Positions 51,679-60,623 of a stretch of DNA of 64,000 nt are shown here, in pieces. This DNA is from Actinomadura citrea (GTDB lineage: Bacteria; Actinomycetota; Actinomycetes; Streptosporangiales; Streptosporangiaceae), in contig NZ_JACCBT010000001.1 in assembly GCF_013409045.1 (NCBI RefSeq), positions 8,844,669-8,908,668 on the forward strand. Direction: 5' to 3'. Below the pieces are notes generated by a model. It was not told the origin of the DNA, searched no databases, and saw only the letters and a list, made by a program, of their open reading frames with translations. The position numbers were made by a program, and so were the translations under genes. The stretch's first letter is position 1, and every line of letters begins with the position of its first letter.

Positions 51679-52395
51679 TCAGGCGCGGACCACGATGGTG
51701 TTGCAGATCTTGTCGGCGAAGGTCTGCTTGCGCTCGTCCCACAGCGGCCAGAGGAAGCCGATGTAGCACAGGAAGCTGTCGGCGACGTGTGCGATCTTGC
51801 GCACGAAGGCCATGCCGAAGCCGATGGGCTGGCCGGTCTGCGCGCTGACGAGGCGGATGCCCATCTGCCGCTTGCCGATGGACTGGCCGGTGGTGCCCTC
51901 CTGGTAGCAGATCCACAGGCCGCCCGCGATGGAGATGGCCGCGCCGATCAGCATGAGCAGGACGCCGAACAGCGCCGCGCCCGAGCTGCCGGAGCTGGAG
52001 AGGATGATCATCAGGATGTACAGCACGAACACCGGACCACCGAAGATCAGGTAGTCGATGATGTAGCCGCCGGCGCGCGAGCCCCACTCGGCGAGCTGGC
52101 CGCCCGAGCCGTAGTGGTGGTGGTGCACCTCGTAGCCCGGCTGGGAGGGCGCCTGGGGCGCGCCGTAGCCGGGCTGGGCGGGGGGCTGCTGGCCGTACCC
52201 GGGCTGCGCCGGAGGCTGGCCGTAGCCCGGCTGCGCCGGGGGCTGGCCGTAACCGGGCTGCGCCGGAGGCTGGCCATAGCCGGGCTGCCCGCCGGGCTGC
52301 CCGTAGCCGGGCTGGGCCGGGGGCTGCTGGCCGTACCCGGGCTGTTGCTGCCCGTAGCCCGGCTGCTGACCGTACGGGTCGTAGGGGTTGCCCAC
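51679..52395 (-). CDS. RDD-family membrane protein with PGYGQ repeats
   Basis: 238 residues. Residues 1-80 consist of about ten repeats of the type QPGYGQPPA, then a His-rich bridge (VHHHHYG). The RDD domain (95-238) has the Arg/Asp pair in WGSRAGGYIIDYLI and four helices; its second signature is TGQSIGKRQMGIRLV. RDD proteins are uncharacterised transporters or stress proteins. The Tyr/Gln-rich repeats may mediate self-association. Convergent with the hypothetical gene and its repeats. Confidence 0.9.
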   Translation of the reverse strand: MGNPYDPYGQQPGYGQQQPGYGQQPPAQPGYGQPGGQPGYGQPPAQPGYGQPPAQPGYGQPPAQPGYGQQPPAQPGYGAPQAPSQPGYEVHHHHYGSGGQLAEWGSRAGGYIIDYLIFGGPVFVLYILMIILSSSGSSGAALFGVLLMLIGAAISIAGGLWICYQEGTTGQSIGKRQMGIRLVSAQTGQPIGFGMAFVRKIAHVADSFLCYIGFLWPLWDERKQTFADKICNTIVVRA

Positions 52396-52483
52396 ACTTG
52401 CTCCTTATTGATTGACCCTGTGGTTATGTGACGCCCGCCGGACCCGGTGGGCTCCGCAAGTCTGACCGAGGACCGACCGCGGC

Positions 52484-53011
52484 TCAAACCCGCAGAACAC
52501 CGAACCGGACGAGCTGCCACAGCTCCGACCCGACGAGGGCGGTGCCGAGCATCCAGGCACGGGTCTTCGGCTGGAGTGCCCACCACCGTTCACCCAGTCC
52601 CAGCGGTGCGGCGGCGACGGCGACGGCGCCGGTGAGCGCGACCGGGTTCGCGAGGACGGCCTGGCCGGGACGGCCCGAGCCGAACTCGATGAACACGGTC
52701 GTGCCCCCGCACAGGGGACACGGGATTCCGGTGAGCGCCCGCAGGGGACAGAGCACGCCGGGGTCGTTCACGCGATGGATCCATGACGCGCCGATGGCCG
52801 CGACGGCCATCGCCGCGACACGCAGCACCACACCCTGGGGTCCGTGCCGCGCTGCGGTGAGGGTCCGGCTGACGATCCCCCCGAGCGCACCTCGCGGTGC
52901 ACCGGCGGACGCCGCCCCGGGCGCTCCCCCCAACGAATCCTCCGCCTCGATGACATACAGGTGAGTGACCCGTATATCGGGTGCACCCTGAGGCGGGTCA
53001 AGTCCGCGCAA
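52484..53011 (-). CDS. DUF2752 membrane protein
   Basis: 175 residues from a TTG at 53011; no ribosome site is obvious and the first 60 residues may not be translated. The conserved core is VLCPLRALTGIPCPLCGGTT followed by NPVAL, with three predicted helices. DUF2752 is common in actinomycetes and has two Cys-containing motifs (CPLR, CPLCG), but no known function. It is next to the RDD gene, and the two are often neighbours. Confidence 0.8.
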   Translation of the reverse strand: MRGLDPPQGAPDIRVTHLYVIEAEDSLGGAPGAASAGAPRGALGGIVSRTLTAARHGPQGVVLRVAAMAVAAIGASWIHRVNDPGVLCPLRALTGIPCPLCGGTTVFIEFGSGRPGQAVLANPVALTGAVAVAAAPLGLGERWWALQPKTRAWMLGTALVGSELWQLVRFGVLRV

Positions 53012-53360
53012 CGATCCGCTATTAGACCGTTACTCAGCGCTCGGCGACACCACCTCTCGGGCAAGAGTAGGACAAATCACCTGCTACATGGGCACTCTTT
53101 CGCGTTACGAGTATGAATGAATCGTCCGGTTCGGGGCGTGCGGCGAACGGGACGTGCGCGCGAACCGGGCGGGGCAGGGGGATGCGCCGGAGGCGAAGGA
53201 GAGCGGCGGGACGCCAGGGCGCGCGGCGTGTCGCACGGGCGGGCGGGCCGGCGCCGTCGCGCCTGGCCCGGGGGCATGGAGGCCCGAAGGAGCGACCGGC
53301 CCGGGGAGCGTCGGGCCGGGTCCGGCGTCCGGCCCGGGGCTTGCGGGGCCGGGCGGGGCG
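53012..53360. other. Intergenic region, GC-rich
   Basis: 349 bases between the DUF2752 gene and the PP2C stop. The part from 53110 on is extremely GC-rich with no gene-like codon pattern; the part before 53110 is less GC-rich and probably holds the DUF2752 promoter. A terminator for the PP2C gene sits at 53312-53336. Confidence 0.6.
53312..53336 (-). terminator. Terminator after the PP2C gene
   Basis: A perfect 8-bp GC stem (53312-53319 with 53329-53336) with a 9-base loop, 25 bases beyond the PP2C stop on the minus strand. Confidence 0.55.
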
Positions 53361-54146
53361 TCAGGCCTGGGCGGCGGCGCCGACGATGACGGGCTCGTCG
53401 GAGCCGGAGAGGTGCTCGGCCTCGACGACGTCGGCGATGACCGCGGTGATGTTGTCCGGACCGCCGTTGTCGCGGGCCATCTCGATCAGCCGGTCGACGG
53501 CGCGCTGCGGGTCGGCCTCGGCGGACAGCACCTCGTAGATCTTCTGCGCGTCGACCGGGCCGCTGAGGCCGTCCGAGCACAGCAGGTACCGGTCGCCGAG
53601 ACGGGCCTCGCGCAGCCGCAGGTCGGGCTCGCGGTCCTCGCGCCCGTCCAGCACGCGGTACAGCACGTGCGAGAGCCGGGACGTCTCGGCGGGATCGGCC
53701 TGCTGGCCGGCCTGCTCGGCCTCCGCCTTGAGCAGCTCGTCCATGGTGTGGTCCTGCGTCATCTGGAAGAGCTCGCCGTCGCGCAGCAGGTAGCCGCGCG
53801 AGTCACCGACGTGCGCCAGCGCGACGGACTCGCCGGACCAGAGCATGGCGGTGAGCGTGGTGCCCATCCGGCTCAGGTCGGGGCGTTCCTCCCGGACGAT
53901 GCGCAACTTCTCGTTGGCCTCGGCCACGGCGCGGCCCAGAATGTCGACAAGATCGTCTTTGTGGGCATCGGCGTCCAGCGAGCGCAGTGAGCCGATCACG
54001 GTCGAGCTCGCGACCTCGCCGCCCGCATACCCGCCCATGCCGTCCGCGACCGCGATCAACCGCGCACCGGCGTACCCGGAGTCCTCGTTGTTCTCCCGGT
54101 TGCACCCGATGTCGCTGCCTGCTGCGTACCTGATTGCTACGTTCAT
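53361..54146 (-). CDS. PP2C-family Ser/Thr protein phosphatase
   Basis: 261 residues. All PP2C motifs are present: NRENNEDS, VADGMGGYAGGE, HVGDSRGYLL, LLCSDGLSG and GGPDNITAVI, with the metal-binding aspartates intact. There is no transmembrane helix, so it is a free cytosolic form. It removes phosphate from Ser/Thr residues placed by Hanks-type kinases such as the one at 29223. It is downstream of the response regulator on the same strand, 36 bases after it, so it may share a transcript with the two-component pair. Confidence 0.93.
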   Translation of the reverse strand: MNVAIRYAAGSDIGCNRENNEDSGYAGARLIAVADGMGGYAGGEVASSTVIGSLRSLDADAHKDDLVDILGRAVAEANEKLRIVREERPDLSRMGTTLTAMLWSGESVALAHVGDSRGYLLRDGELFQMTQDHTMDELLKAEAEQAGQQADPAETSRLSHVLYRVLDGREDREPDLRLREARLGDRYLLCSDGLSGPVDAQKIYEVLSAEADPQRAVDRLIEMARDNGGPDNITAVIADVVEAEHLSGSDEPVIVGAAAQA

Positions 54147-54182
54147 ACCAATTTCGATGACGATCCTGTCAGAGGAGTTGTA

Positions 54183-54884
54183 TCAGCCGCGGGCGGTGGT
54201 CTTCCCGGTTTCCCCGGCGGCACTCGTGTTTCCCACACCGTGCCGGACCGCGTACAGCGCCGCCTGCGTCCGATCCTGGACTCCCAGTTTCATGAGCAGA
54301 TTACTGACGTGCGTCTTGACCGTCTTCTCGGACACCACGAGGGCGCGGGCGATCTCCCGGTTCGACCTGCCCCGCGCTATGTGCACGAGCACCTCCCGTT
54401 CCCGTTCGGTCAGCGCGGCGAGGCCGCGGTCGTCCCGACCCGCGTCACCCGCCGTCCCGTTCCGCAGCATCGCCTCGGCCGCGTCGGGCGCGAACAGGAC
54501 GTGCCCGTCGTGGACCGCCCGGATCGCCTGGACCAGCGCCTGCGGGTCGACGTCCTTGTACAGGTATCCGGCCGCCCCGGCCTGGACCGCCGGCAGCACG
54601 TGCCCGCGTTCCGTCACGCTGGTCAGGACGAGGACCCGTGCCGTCACTCCGCGAGCCCGCAGCTCCGCCAGCGCGGTCAGGCCGTCGGCGCCCGGCATCT
54701 TCAGGTCCATGAGCACGATATCGGGCTTCAGGGATTCGGCCAGTGTCACGGCCGACGTGCCGTCCTCGGCCTCGCCGACGACCTCGATGTCGTCCTGGAT
54801 GCCGAGGAAGGTCCGCAGGCCCTGCCGGACGACCGGATGGTCGTCGGCGATCAGGACCCGGATCGGCCCTCGCGCGGCGTTCAC
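54183..54884 (-). CDS. NarL/FixJ-type response regulator
   Basis: 233 residues. The receiver domain has the acidic pair in LIADDHP, phosphoacceptor Asp60 in IVLMD and the conserved Thr and Lys. The LuxR-type helix-turn-helix (about 165-225) contains LTEREREVLVHIARGRSNREIARALVVSEKTVKTHV. Its start overlaps the stop of the histidine kinase as ATGA, so the pair is co-translated and surely cognate. Confidence 0.95.
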   Translation of the reverse strand: MNAARGPIRVLIADDHPVVRQGLRTFLGIQDDIEVVGEAEDGTSAVTLAESLKPDIVLMDLKMPGADGLTALAELRARGVTARVLVLTSVTERGHVLPAVQAGAAGYLYKDVDPQALVQAIRAVHDGHVLFAPDAAEAMLRNGTAGDAGRDDRGLAALTEREREVLVHIARGRSNREIARALVVSEKTVKTHVSNLLMKLGVQDRTQAALYAVRHGVGNTSAAGETGKTTARG

Positions 54885-56020
54885 AGCGGCACCTCCAGCC
54901 GGACGGTCGTGCCCTCACCGGGCGCGGCGTCGATCGTGAGGTCGCCGCCGATCGAGTCCGCCCTCTCGCGCATGGAGGTGAGACCCAGCCCGCCTTGGGG
55001 CTCCCCCTCGGACGCGTCGAAACCGGTGCCGTCGTCGGAGACCTCTAGCACGGCCCGTTCGTCCTCCGTGCGGAGCCGCACCTGCACGGTGCTCGCCCCG
55101 GCGTGGCGCAGCGCGTTGTAGAGCGCCTCCTGGGTGATGCGGAAGGCGACGGCCTCGTGTGCCTCCGGCAGGACGATCGCCTCGTCGGCGCAGAGGCGGA
55201 CGGCGGACTCGTGCGCGCGGTCGAGCACCTCGACGTGCTTGCGCAGCGAGGCCACGAGGCCGTCCGCCAGATCGGCGGGACGCAGCTCGAAGATGACGGC
55301 GCGCAACTCGGCGAGAGCCTCGGCGGCGAGCCGCTCCACCTGCTGAAGTTCCCGGACGGTCCGGACCGGGTCGCGCTCGGCCAGCGCGGACGCCGTGCGG
55401 GCCGTCAGCCGCAGCGAGAACAGCTTCTGCGCGACGGCGTCGTGCAGCTCGCGGGCGAGGCGGTTGCGTTCGGCGACGACCGTGAGCTCGCGGTTGTGCT
55501 CGTACAGGCGGGCGTTCGCCATCGCGATCGCGGCGTGCGCGGCGAAGAGGGTGAGCAGGTCTTCGTCGTCCTGGGTGAAGCCGCCGGGCCGGCGCTTGTT
55601 GGCCAGGAAGACGATGCCGAGGACGTCCTCGCCGTCGCGGATCGGCACGCCGAGGAAGTCCTTCAGGACGGGGTGCGCGACCGGCCAGCCCTCGAACTCG
55701 GCCTCCTTGCGGATGTCGCCGAGCCGCTTCGGCGCGCCGCCCTTCAGCATCGCGGCCAGCATGCCGTGCTGGCGGGGCAGCGGGCCGATCCGCTCCCATT
55801 CCTCCTCCGAGACGCCCTCGACGACGAACTCGGCGAACGAGCCCTCGTCGTCGGGCACGCCGAGCGCGGCGTACCGGGCGTCCAGCAGCTGCGCGGCCGC
55901 CCGGACGATCACCTGGAGCACCTCGTGCACGGACAGGTGGCGGGTCACGGCGAGCACGGCGGAACTGACGGCGTGCAGGGTCGCGCCCTGGTCGCCGCGG
56001 CAGCCCTCGTCCGTCACCAT
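54881..56020 (-). CDS. GAF-domain sensor histidine kinase (DevS-like)
   Basis: 379 residues, cytosolic, with no transmembrane helix. A GAF domain covers about 20-175 (FLGVPIRDGEDVLGIVFLANK). HisKA_3 has the phosphoacceptor His193 in RLARELHDAVAQKL, and the ATPase domain ends with GGLGLTSMRERADSIGG. It is like the DevS/DosS group, but only one GAF is present and the heme-binding residues are not evident. It autophosphorylates and passes phosphate to the overlapping response regulator. Confidence 0.93.
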   Translation of the reverse strand: MVTDEGCRGDQGATLHAVSSAVLAVTRHLSVHEVLQVIVRAAAQLLDARYAALGVPDDEGSFAEFVVEGVSEEEWERIGPLPRQHGMLAAMLKGGAPKRLGDIRKEAEFEGWPVAHPVLKDFLGVPIRDGEDVLGIVFLANKRRPGGFTQDDEDLLTLFAAHAAIAMANARLYEHNRELTVVAERNRLARELHDAVAQKLFSLRLTARTASALAERDPVRTVRELQQVERLAAEALAELRAVIFELRPADLADGLVASLRKHVEVLDRAHESAVRLCADEAIVLPEAHEAVAFRITQEALYNALRHAGASTVQVRLRTEDERAVLEVSDDGTGFDASEGEPQGGLGLTSMRERADSIGGDLTIDAAPGEGTTVRLEVPL

Positions 56021-56234
56021 TCCGGCCTCTCGCCCTCCCCCGGCGGGCGCCCTTCGGCGCCCCGCATGTGAAGACCGTACTCTCTAGGCGGGTCTTCTCG
56101 AATCAGCCGGCGGGAGTACGTGCCGCGCCGTCCCTCCCCGGGGCGCGGGACGCCGGTCCTAGGACCATCTGACGACGGCCCGGGGGACCCGTCGGCCGAT
56201 GCCGACGGGCGCGCCGATTCCTAGCGTCGAGGGC

Positions 56235-56903
56235 ATGAAGACGGCACTGATCACCGGGGCCTCCCGGGGCCTCGGCCGGGCGCTCGCCCGCGCTCTCGCC
56301 GAAGACGGCTGGAACCTCGTCATCGACGCCCGCGACGCCGCCGCGCTGTCCGCGGTCGCGGCCGGCACCGGCGCGACCGCGGTCCCCGGGGACGTCGCCG
56401 ATCCGGCGCACCGGGACGCCCTCGCCCGCGCGGTCGAAAGCGGGCTCGACCTGCTCGTCAACAACGCGAGCACGCTCGGCCCGACGCCGATGCCCCGGCT
56501 CGCCTCGCTTCCCGAGGGCGCCCTGGCGGACACGTTCGCGACGAACGTCCTGGCGCCGCTCGCGCTGATCCAGGCCGTCCTGCCCGGCCTGCGGGAGCGG
56601 CGCGGCGCGATCCTCAACATCACCTCGGACGCGGCCGTGGAGGGCTACGAGACGTGGGGCGGCTACGGGGCGTCCAAGGCGGCCCTGGAGCAGCTGTCGA
56701 ACGTCCTCGCGGCCGAGGAGCCGGACGTGGCCGTGTGGTGGGCGGACCCGGGCGAGATGGACACCGACATGCTCCGCGCGGCGGGCGAGGACGCGGACGC
56801 GGCCCCGCCGCCCGAGGAGGCCGCCGCCGCGCTCCACCGGCTCGTCTCCGGCCGCCTTCCGAGCGGGCGGTACCGGGCGGCGGACCTGGCGGACGCGGGA
56901 TGA
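56235..56903 (+). CDS. Short-chain dehydrogenase/reductase
   Basis: 222 residues. Cofactor motif GASRGLG, NNAS, the catalytic Ser in NITSDAAV and the YGASK tetrad are present, so it should be an active NAD(P)-dependent oxidoreductase. The proline-glycine after beta-6 is PGEMDTDM, typical of the Ser-reductase-like subgroup acting on small carbonyls. Substrate unknown. It is the first gene of an operon with coupled starts, and the MFS gene overlaps its stop. Confidence 0.9.
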   Translation: MKTALITGASRGLGRALARALAEDGWNLVIDARDAAALSAVAAGTGATAVPGDVADPAHRDALARAVESGLDLLVNNASTLGPTPMPRLASLPEGALADTFATNVLAPLALIQAVLPGLRERRGAILNITSDAAVEGYETWGGYGASKAALEQLSNVLAAEEPDVAVWWADPGEMDTDMLRAAGEDADAAPPPEEAAAALHRLVSGRLPSGRYRAADLADAG

Positions 56904-58258
56904 CCAGCGTCCTTGATCATGAACGGGTGGCAACAAAACAGGGCATATTGGGCACGGGATTCCGGGGTGCGACGCTCGGGATCGTCCTGGTCGTGACGCT
57001 GCTGGCGTTCGAGAGCATGGCCGTCGGCACCGTCATGCCGGTGGTCGCGGGCGACCTGGACGGCCTGGCCCTGTACGCGTGGGGCTTCAGCGCGACCCTG
57101 ATCACGAGCCTGCTGTCCACGGTGCTCGCGGGCGGCTGGGTCGACCGGTCGGGACCGACCCGGCCGTTCCTGATCGGGCTCGGCGTGTTCGTCGCTGGGA
57201 TGGTGGTCGCGGGCGCCGCGCCGTCCATGTGGGTGTTCGTCGCCGGGCGCGCCGTGCAGGGCCTCGGCACGGGGGTCCCGCTCGTCGCCCTGTACGTGGT
57301 GATCGCCCGTGTCTACCCGGAGGATCTGCGGTCCCGGGTCTTCGCCGCGCTGTCGGCCGCCTGGGTGCTGCCGTCGCTCATCGGCCCGGCCGCCGGCGGC
57401 GCCCTGGCCGAGCACGCCGGCTGGCGGTGGGTGTTCCTCGGGCTCGTCCCGCTGGTGATCCCGCCGGCCTTGCTGCTGCTCCCCGTGCTGCGCGGCATCG
57501 CGCCGTCCGGTGCCGCCCCGGTCCCGGGCCGCTCGCGCTACCCCGCCGCCCTCTGCGTCGCCGCCGGCACCGGCGTCCTCCTCTACGGCCTCGACGGGAC
57601 CGGCTGGACGATGCTGCCCGCCGTGCTCGCCGGCCTCGCGGGCCTGGCGTTCGGGCTGCCCCGCCTGGTGCCCGCCGGAACGCTCCGGCTCCGCCGCGGG
57701 CTGCCGAGCGTCATCCTCGTCCGGGGCCTGCTGTCGGGGGCCTTCTTCGGCACCGAGGTCTTCATCCCGCTGGCGCTGACGCGGCTGCACGACTTCAGCG
57801 CCACGCAGGCGGGGATCGTCCTGACGGTCGGCGCGCTCGGGTGGTCGGCGGCGTCCCAGATCCAGGGCCGCTCCGAGCGCTCCCGCGAGTTCTTCGCCCT
57901 CCTCGGCGCCGTCCTCGTCACCGCCGGGATCGTCCTCGCCACCGTCGCCCTGCAGCTCTCCGGCTGGCTCGCCGCCCCGGCATGGATCATCGGCGGCGCC
58001 GGGATGGGCTTCTCGATCGGCAGCCTCTCCGTCCTGCTGCTCGACCTGTCGGCCGAGGACGAGCAGGGCGTCAACTCCTCCGCGCTGCAGATCAGCGACA
58101 CCCTCGGCTCGTCCCTCGTGGTCGGGGTCGCGGGCGCGCTGGTCACCGGCTTCGGCGCCGCCCGGCTGGACGCCGGGCTCGCCGTCGCCGGGGCGCTGTT
58201 CGCCGCGATCGCCGCGTTCGGCGCGATCGCCGCTCTCCGCCTGGAGGTCCGGACATGA
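56900..58258 (+). CDS. MFS transporter
   Basis: 452 residues starting in an ATGA overlap with the SDR. Twelve or more helices are predicted, with motif-A-like GGWVDRSGPTRPFLIG and FVAGRAVQGLGTGVPLVALY. It belongs to the drug/metabolite DHA group with 12-14 helices. No substrate is indicated. Its own stop overlaps the start of the QueA-like gene, so the three proteins are made in fixed proportion. Confidence 0.9.
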   Translation: MTSVLDHERVATKQGILGTGFRGATLGIVLVVTLLAFESMAVGTVMPVVAGDLDGLALYAWGFSATLITSLLSTVLAGGWVDRSGPTRPFLIGLGVFVAGMVVAGAAPSMWVFVAGRAVQGLGTGVPLVALYVVIARVYPEDLRSRVFAALSAAWVLPSLIGPAAGGALAEHAGWRWVFLGLVPLVIPPALLLLPVLRGIAPSGAAPVPGRSRYPAALCVAAGTGVLLYGLDGTGWTMLPAVLAGLAGLAFGLPRLVPAGTLRLRRGLPSVILVRGLLSGAFFGTEVFIPLALTRLHDFSATQAGIVLTVGALGWSAASQIQGRSERSREFFALLGAVLVTAGIVLATVALQLSGWLAAPAWIIGGAGMGFSIGSLSVLLLDLSAEDEQGVNSSALQISDTLGSSLVVGVAGALVTGFGAARLDAGLAVAGALFAAIAAFGAIAALRLEVRT

Positions 58259-59298
58259 CCGTCGACTTCACCCTCCCCACCGCCTTGGAGGCGCACGAGC
58301 CGCCCGAGGCGCGCGGCCGGACCCGCGACGGCGTCCGGCTCCTGGTCTCCCGGCGCGCCGCCGGCGAGGTCTCCCACCACGCGTTCCGCGACCTGCCCGG
58401 CCTGCTCGACCCGGGCGACCTGCTCGTCGTCAACACCTCGGCCACGCTGCCCGCCGCCGTCCGGCTCGACCGGATCAGCGTGCACTTCTCCACCCCGGTG
58501 CCCGGCGCCGACGACCGGCTGTGGCTCGTCGAGCTGCGCCGCCCCGCCGGCAAGGGCAGCCGCCCGTACGCGGGGGGCTCCCCCGGCGAGTGGATTCCGA
58601 TGCCCGGCGGCGCCACCCTCACCCTCGTCGGACGGCACGGGCACCGCGCCCGGGGGGAGTCCGACCGGCTCTGGCAGGCCCGGCTGAGCACCGACGTCGT
58701 CCCCTACCTGCGGCGCCACGGCGTCCCGATCCGGTACGGGTACGTCCACCGGGACTGGCCCGCCACCGCCTACCAGACCGCCTTCGCCCACGACCGCTCG
58801 TCCGGCGGCGCCGAGATGCCGAGCGCCGCCCGCCCCTTCACGCCCGAACTGGTGACGCGGCTGGTCTCGCGCGGCGTCCTGATCGCCCCGATCACCCTCC
58901 ACACGGGCGTCGCGTCCCCCGAGGCCCACGAACCGCCCTACGCCGAGCGCTACACCGTCCCCGAACCGACCGCGGCGCTCGTCGGGCACGTCCGGGCCCA
59001 GGGCCGCCGGGTGATCGCCGTCGGCACCACCGCCGTCCGCGCCCTGGAGACGGCCGTGGACGCCGCGGGACGCGTCCAGGCGTCCTCCGGCTGGACCGAG
59101 CACGTCGTGACCCCCGAGGGCGGCGTCCAAGCCGTGGACGGCCTCCTCACCGGCCTGCACGAGCCCAGGTCGTCCCACCTGATGATGCTGACCGCCATCG
59201 CGGGCCGCGACCTGCTCACCGCCACCTACGAGGCCGCCCTCGCCGAGCGCTATCTCTGGCACGAATTCGGCGATCTGAACCTGATCCTGCCCGGATAG
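58255..59298 (+). CDS. QueA-like S-adenosylmethionine:tRNA ribosyltransferase-isomerase
   Basis: 347 residues, starting in an ATGA overlap with the MFS gene. The QueA fold is recognisable by LLVVNTSATLPAA, ERYTVPEPTAALV, VGTTAVRALETA and LHEPRSSHLMMLTAI, and length is close to E. coli QueA (356). QueA transfers and isomerises the ribosyl part of SAM onto preQ1-tRNA in queuosine synthesis. No tgt, queF or preQ1 gene is in the window and the neighbours are a dehydrogenase and an exporter, so the substrate may differ. Confidence 0.85.
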   Translation: MTVDFTLPTALEAHEPPEARGRTRDGVRLLVSRRAAGEVSHHAFRDLPGLLDPGDLLVVNTSATLPAAVRLDRISVHFSTPVPGADDRLWLVELRRPAGKGSRPYAGGSPGEWIPMPGGATLTLVGRHGHRARGESDRLWQARLSTDVVPYLRRHGVPIRYGYVHRDWPATAYQTAFAHDRSSGGAEMPSAARPFTPELVTRLVSRGVLIAPITLHTGVASPEAHEPPYAERYTVPEPTAALVGHVRAQGRRVIAVGTTAVRALETAVDAAGRVQASSGWTEHVVTPEGGVQAVDGLLTGLHEPRSSHLMMLTAIAGRDLLTATYEAALAERYLWHEFGDLNLILPG

Positions 59299-59360
59299 CG
59301 TCTCGCATGCCGGACCTGACGGGCGGGACGCCCGGCGCGGCCGGTACCGTTGGGAGCAGC

Positions 59361-60563
59361 ATGGACGGGTCAGCAGAGCGCACGCTGCTCATCACACTCA
59401 CCGGCCGCGACCGCCCCGGCGTCACGTCGCGCCTCTTCCGGACACTCTCGCAGTTCCCACTGACGGTGGCGGACGTGGAGCAGGTCGTGATCCGCGGACG
59501 GCTCGTCCTCGGCGTCCTGCTCGCCTACACCGAGGGCGCCGACATCGGACGGGTGTGGAACGCCGCCGAACGCGTCGCGAACGACCTCGACATGGAGATC
59601 GAGCTGTCCACCGGGCGCAACAAGCGGATGCCGAAGCGCAGCGGGCGCCTGCACGTCACCGTGCTCGGCAACCCGCTGATGCCCGCCGCCATGGCGGGCA
59701 TCGCCGGGCGGATCTCCGCGCACGGCGCCAACATCGACCGCATCGAACGCCTCGCCCAGAACCCCGTCACCTGCATCGAGATGGACGTCTCCGGCGCCGA
59801 CCCGGACGGTCTGCGCGCCGCGCTCACCGCCGAGGCCGTCGAGCAGCGGGTCGACGTCGCCGTCCAGCACAGCGGCCTGCACCGGCGCGCCAAGCGGCTC
59901 ATCGTCATGGACGTCGACTCCACCCTCATCCAGGGCGAGGTCATCGAGCTGCTCGCCGAGCACGCCGGCTGCCTCGACGAGGTCGCCAAGGTCACCGAGG
60001 CCGCCATGCGCGGCGAGCTCGACTTCGAGGGCTCCCTGCGCGAGCGGGTCGCGCTCCTCGCCGGGCTGGACGCGGCCGCCATCGACGCCGTCCGCGACCG
60101 GCTCCGCCTCGCCGCCGGCGCCCGCACCATGGTCCGCACCCTCAAGCGCCTCGACTACAAGTTCGCGATCGTCAGCGGCGGCTTCACCCAGGTCACCGAC
60201 GCCCTCGTCGAGGACCTCGGCATCGACTACTCCGCCGCCAACACCCTGGAGATCCAGAACGGCAAGCTCACCGGCCGCGTCACCGGCCAGGTCATCGACC
60301 GCGCCGGGAAGGCCGCCGCCCTGGAGCGCTTCGCCCGCGAGGCCGGCATCCCGATCAGCCAGACCGTCGCGATCGGCGACGGCGCCAACGACCTCGACAT
60401 GCTCCAGGCCGCCGGACTCGGCATCGCCTACAACGCCAAACCAGTCGTCCGCCAGGCCGCCGACACCGCCGTCAACGTCCCCTACCTGGACACCATCGTC
60501 TTCCTCCTGGGCATCTCCCGCGAAGAGGTAGAAGCCGCCGACGCTGAGGACCCCCAGGGGTAG
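59361..60563 (+). CDS. serB: Phosphoserine phosphatase with two ACT domains
   Basis: 400 residues from an ATG with GGGAG upstream. Two N-terminal ACT domains (about 8-165; LLITLTGRDRPGVTSRLF and HVTVLGNPLMPAAMAGI) precede a HAD phosphatase with nucleophile Asp184 and Asp186 in VMDVDSTL, SGGFTQV and IGDGANDLDML. It releases serine from phosphoserine, the last step of serine synthesis, and the ACT domains allow feedback by serine, as in mycobacterial SerB2. It lies just before two small terminator hairpins. Confidence 0.95.
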   Translation: MDGSAERTLLITLTGRDRPGVTSRLFRTLSQFPLTVADVEQVVIRGRLVLGVLLAYTEGADIGRVWNAAERVANDLDMEIELSTGRNKRMPKRSGRLHVTVLGNPLMPAAMAGIAGRISAHGANIDRIERLAQNPVTCIEMDVSGADPDGLRAALTAEAVEQRVDVAVQHSGLHRRAKRLIVMDVDSTLIQGEVIELLAEHAGCLDEVAKVTEAAMRGELDFEGSLRERVALLAGLDAAAIDAVRDRLRLAAGARTMVRTLKRLDYKFAIVSGGFTQVTDALVEDLGIDYSAANTLEIQNGKLTGRVTGQVIDRAGKAAALERFAREAGIPISQTVAIGDGANDLDMLQAAGLGIAYNAKPVVRQAADTAVNVPYLDTIVFLLGISREEVEAADAEDPQG

Positions 60564-60565
60564 CG

Positions 60566-60610
60566 ACCCGCTGGGAAGACACAGCGGGTTCCAGGGGGTC
60601 GTCACCCTGG
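60566..60610 (+). terminator. Tandem hairpins after serB
   Basis: Two adjacent stems: 8 bp (60566-60573 with 60582-60589) and 6 bp (60591-60596 with 60605-60610). The second ends 13 bases before the FUSC start codon, so it could also affect translation of that gene. Confidence 0.5.
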
Positions 60611-60623
60611 GTAGACACTGCTC

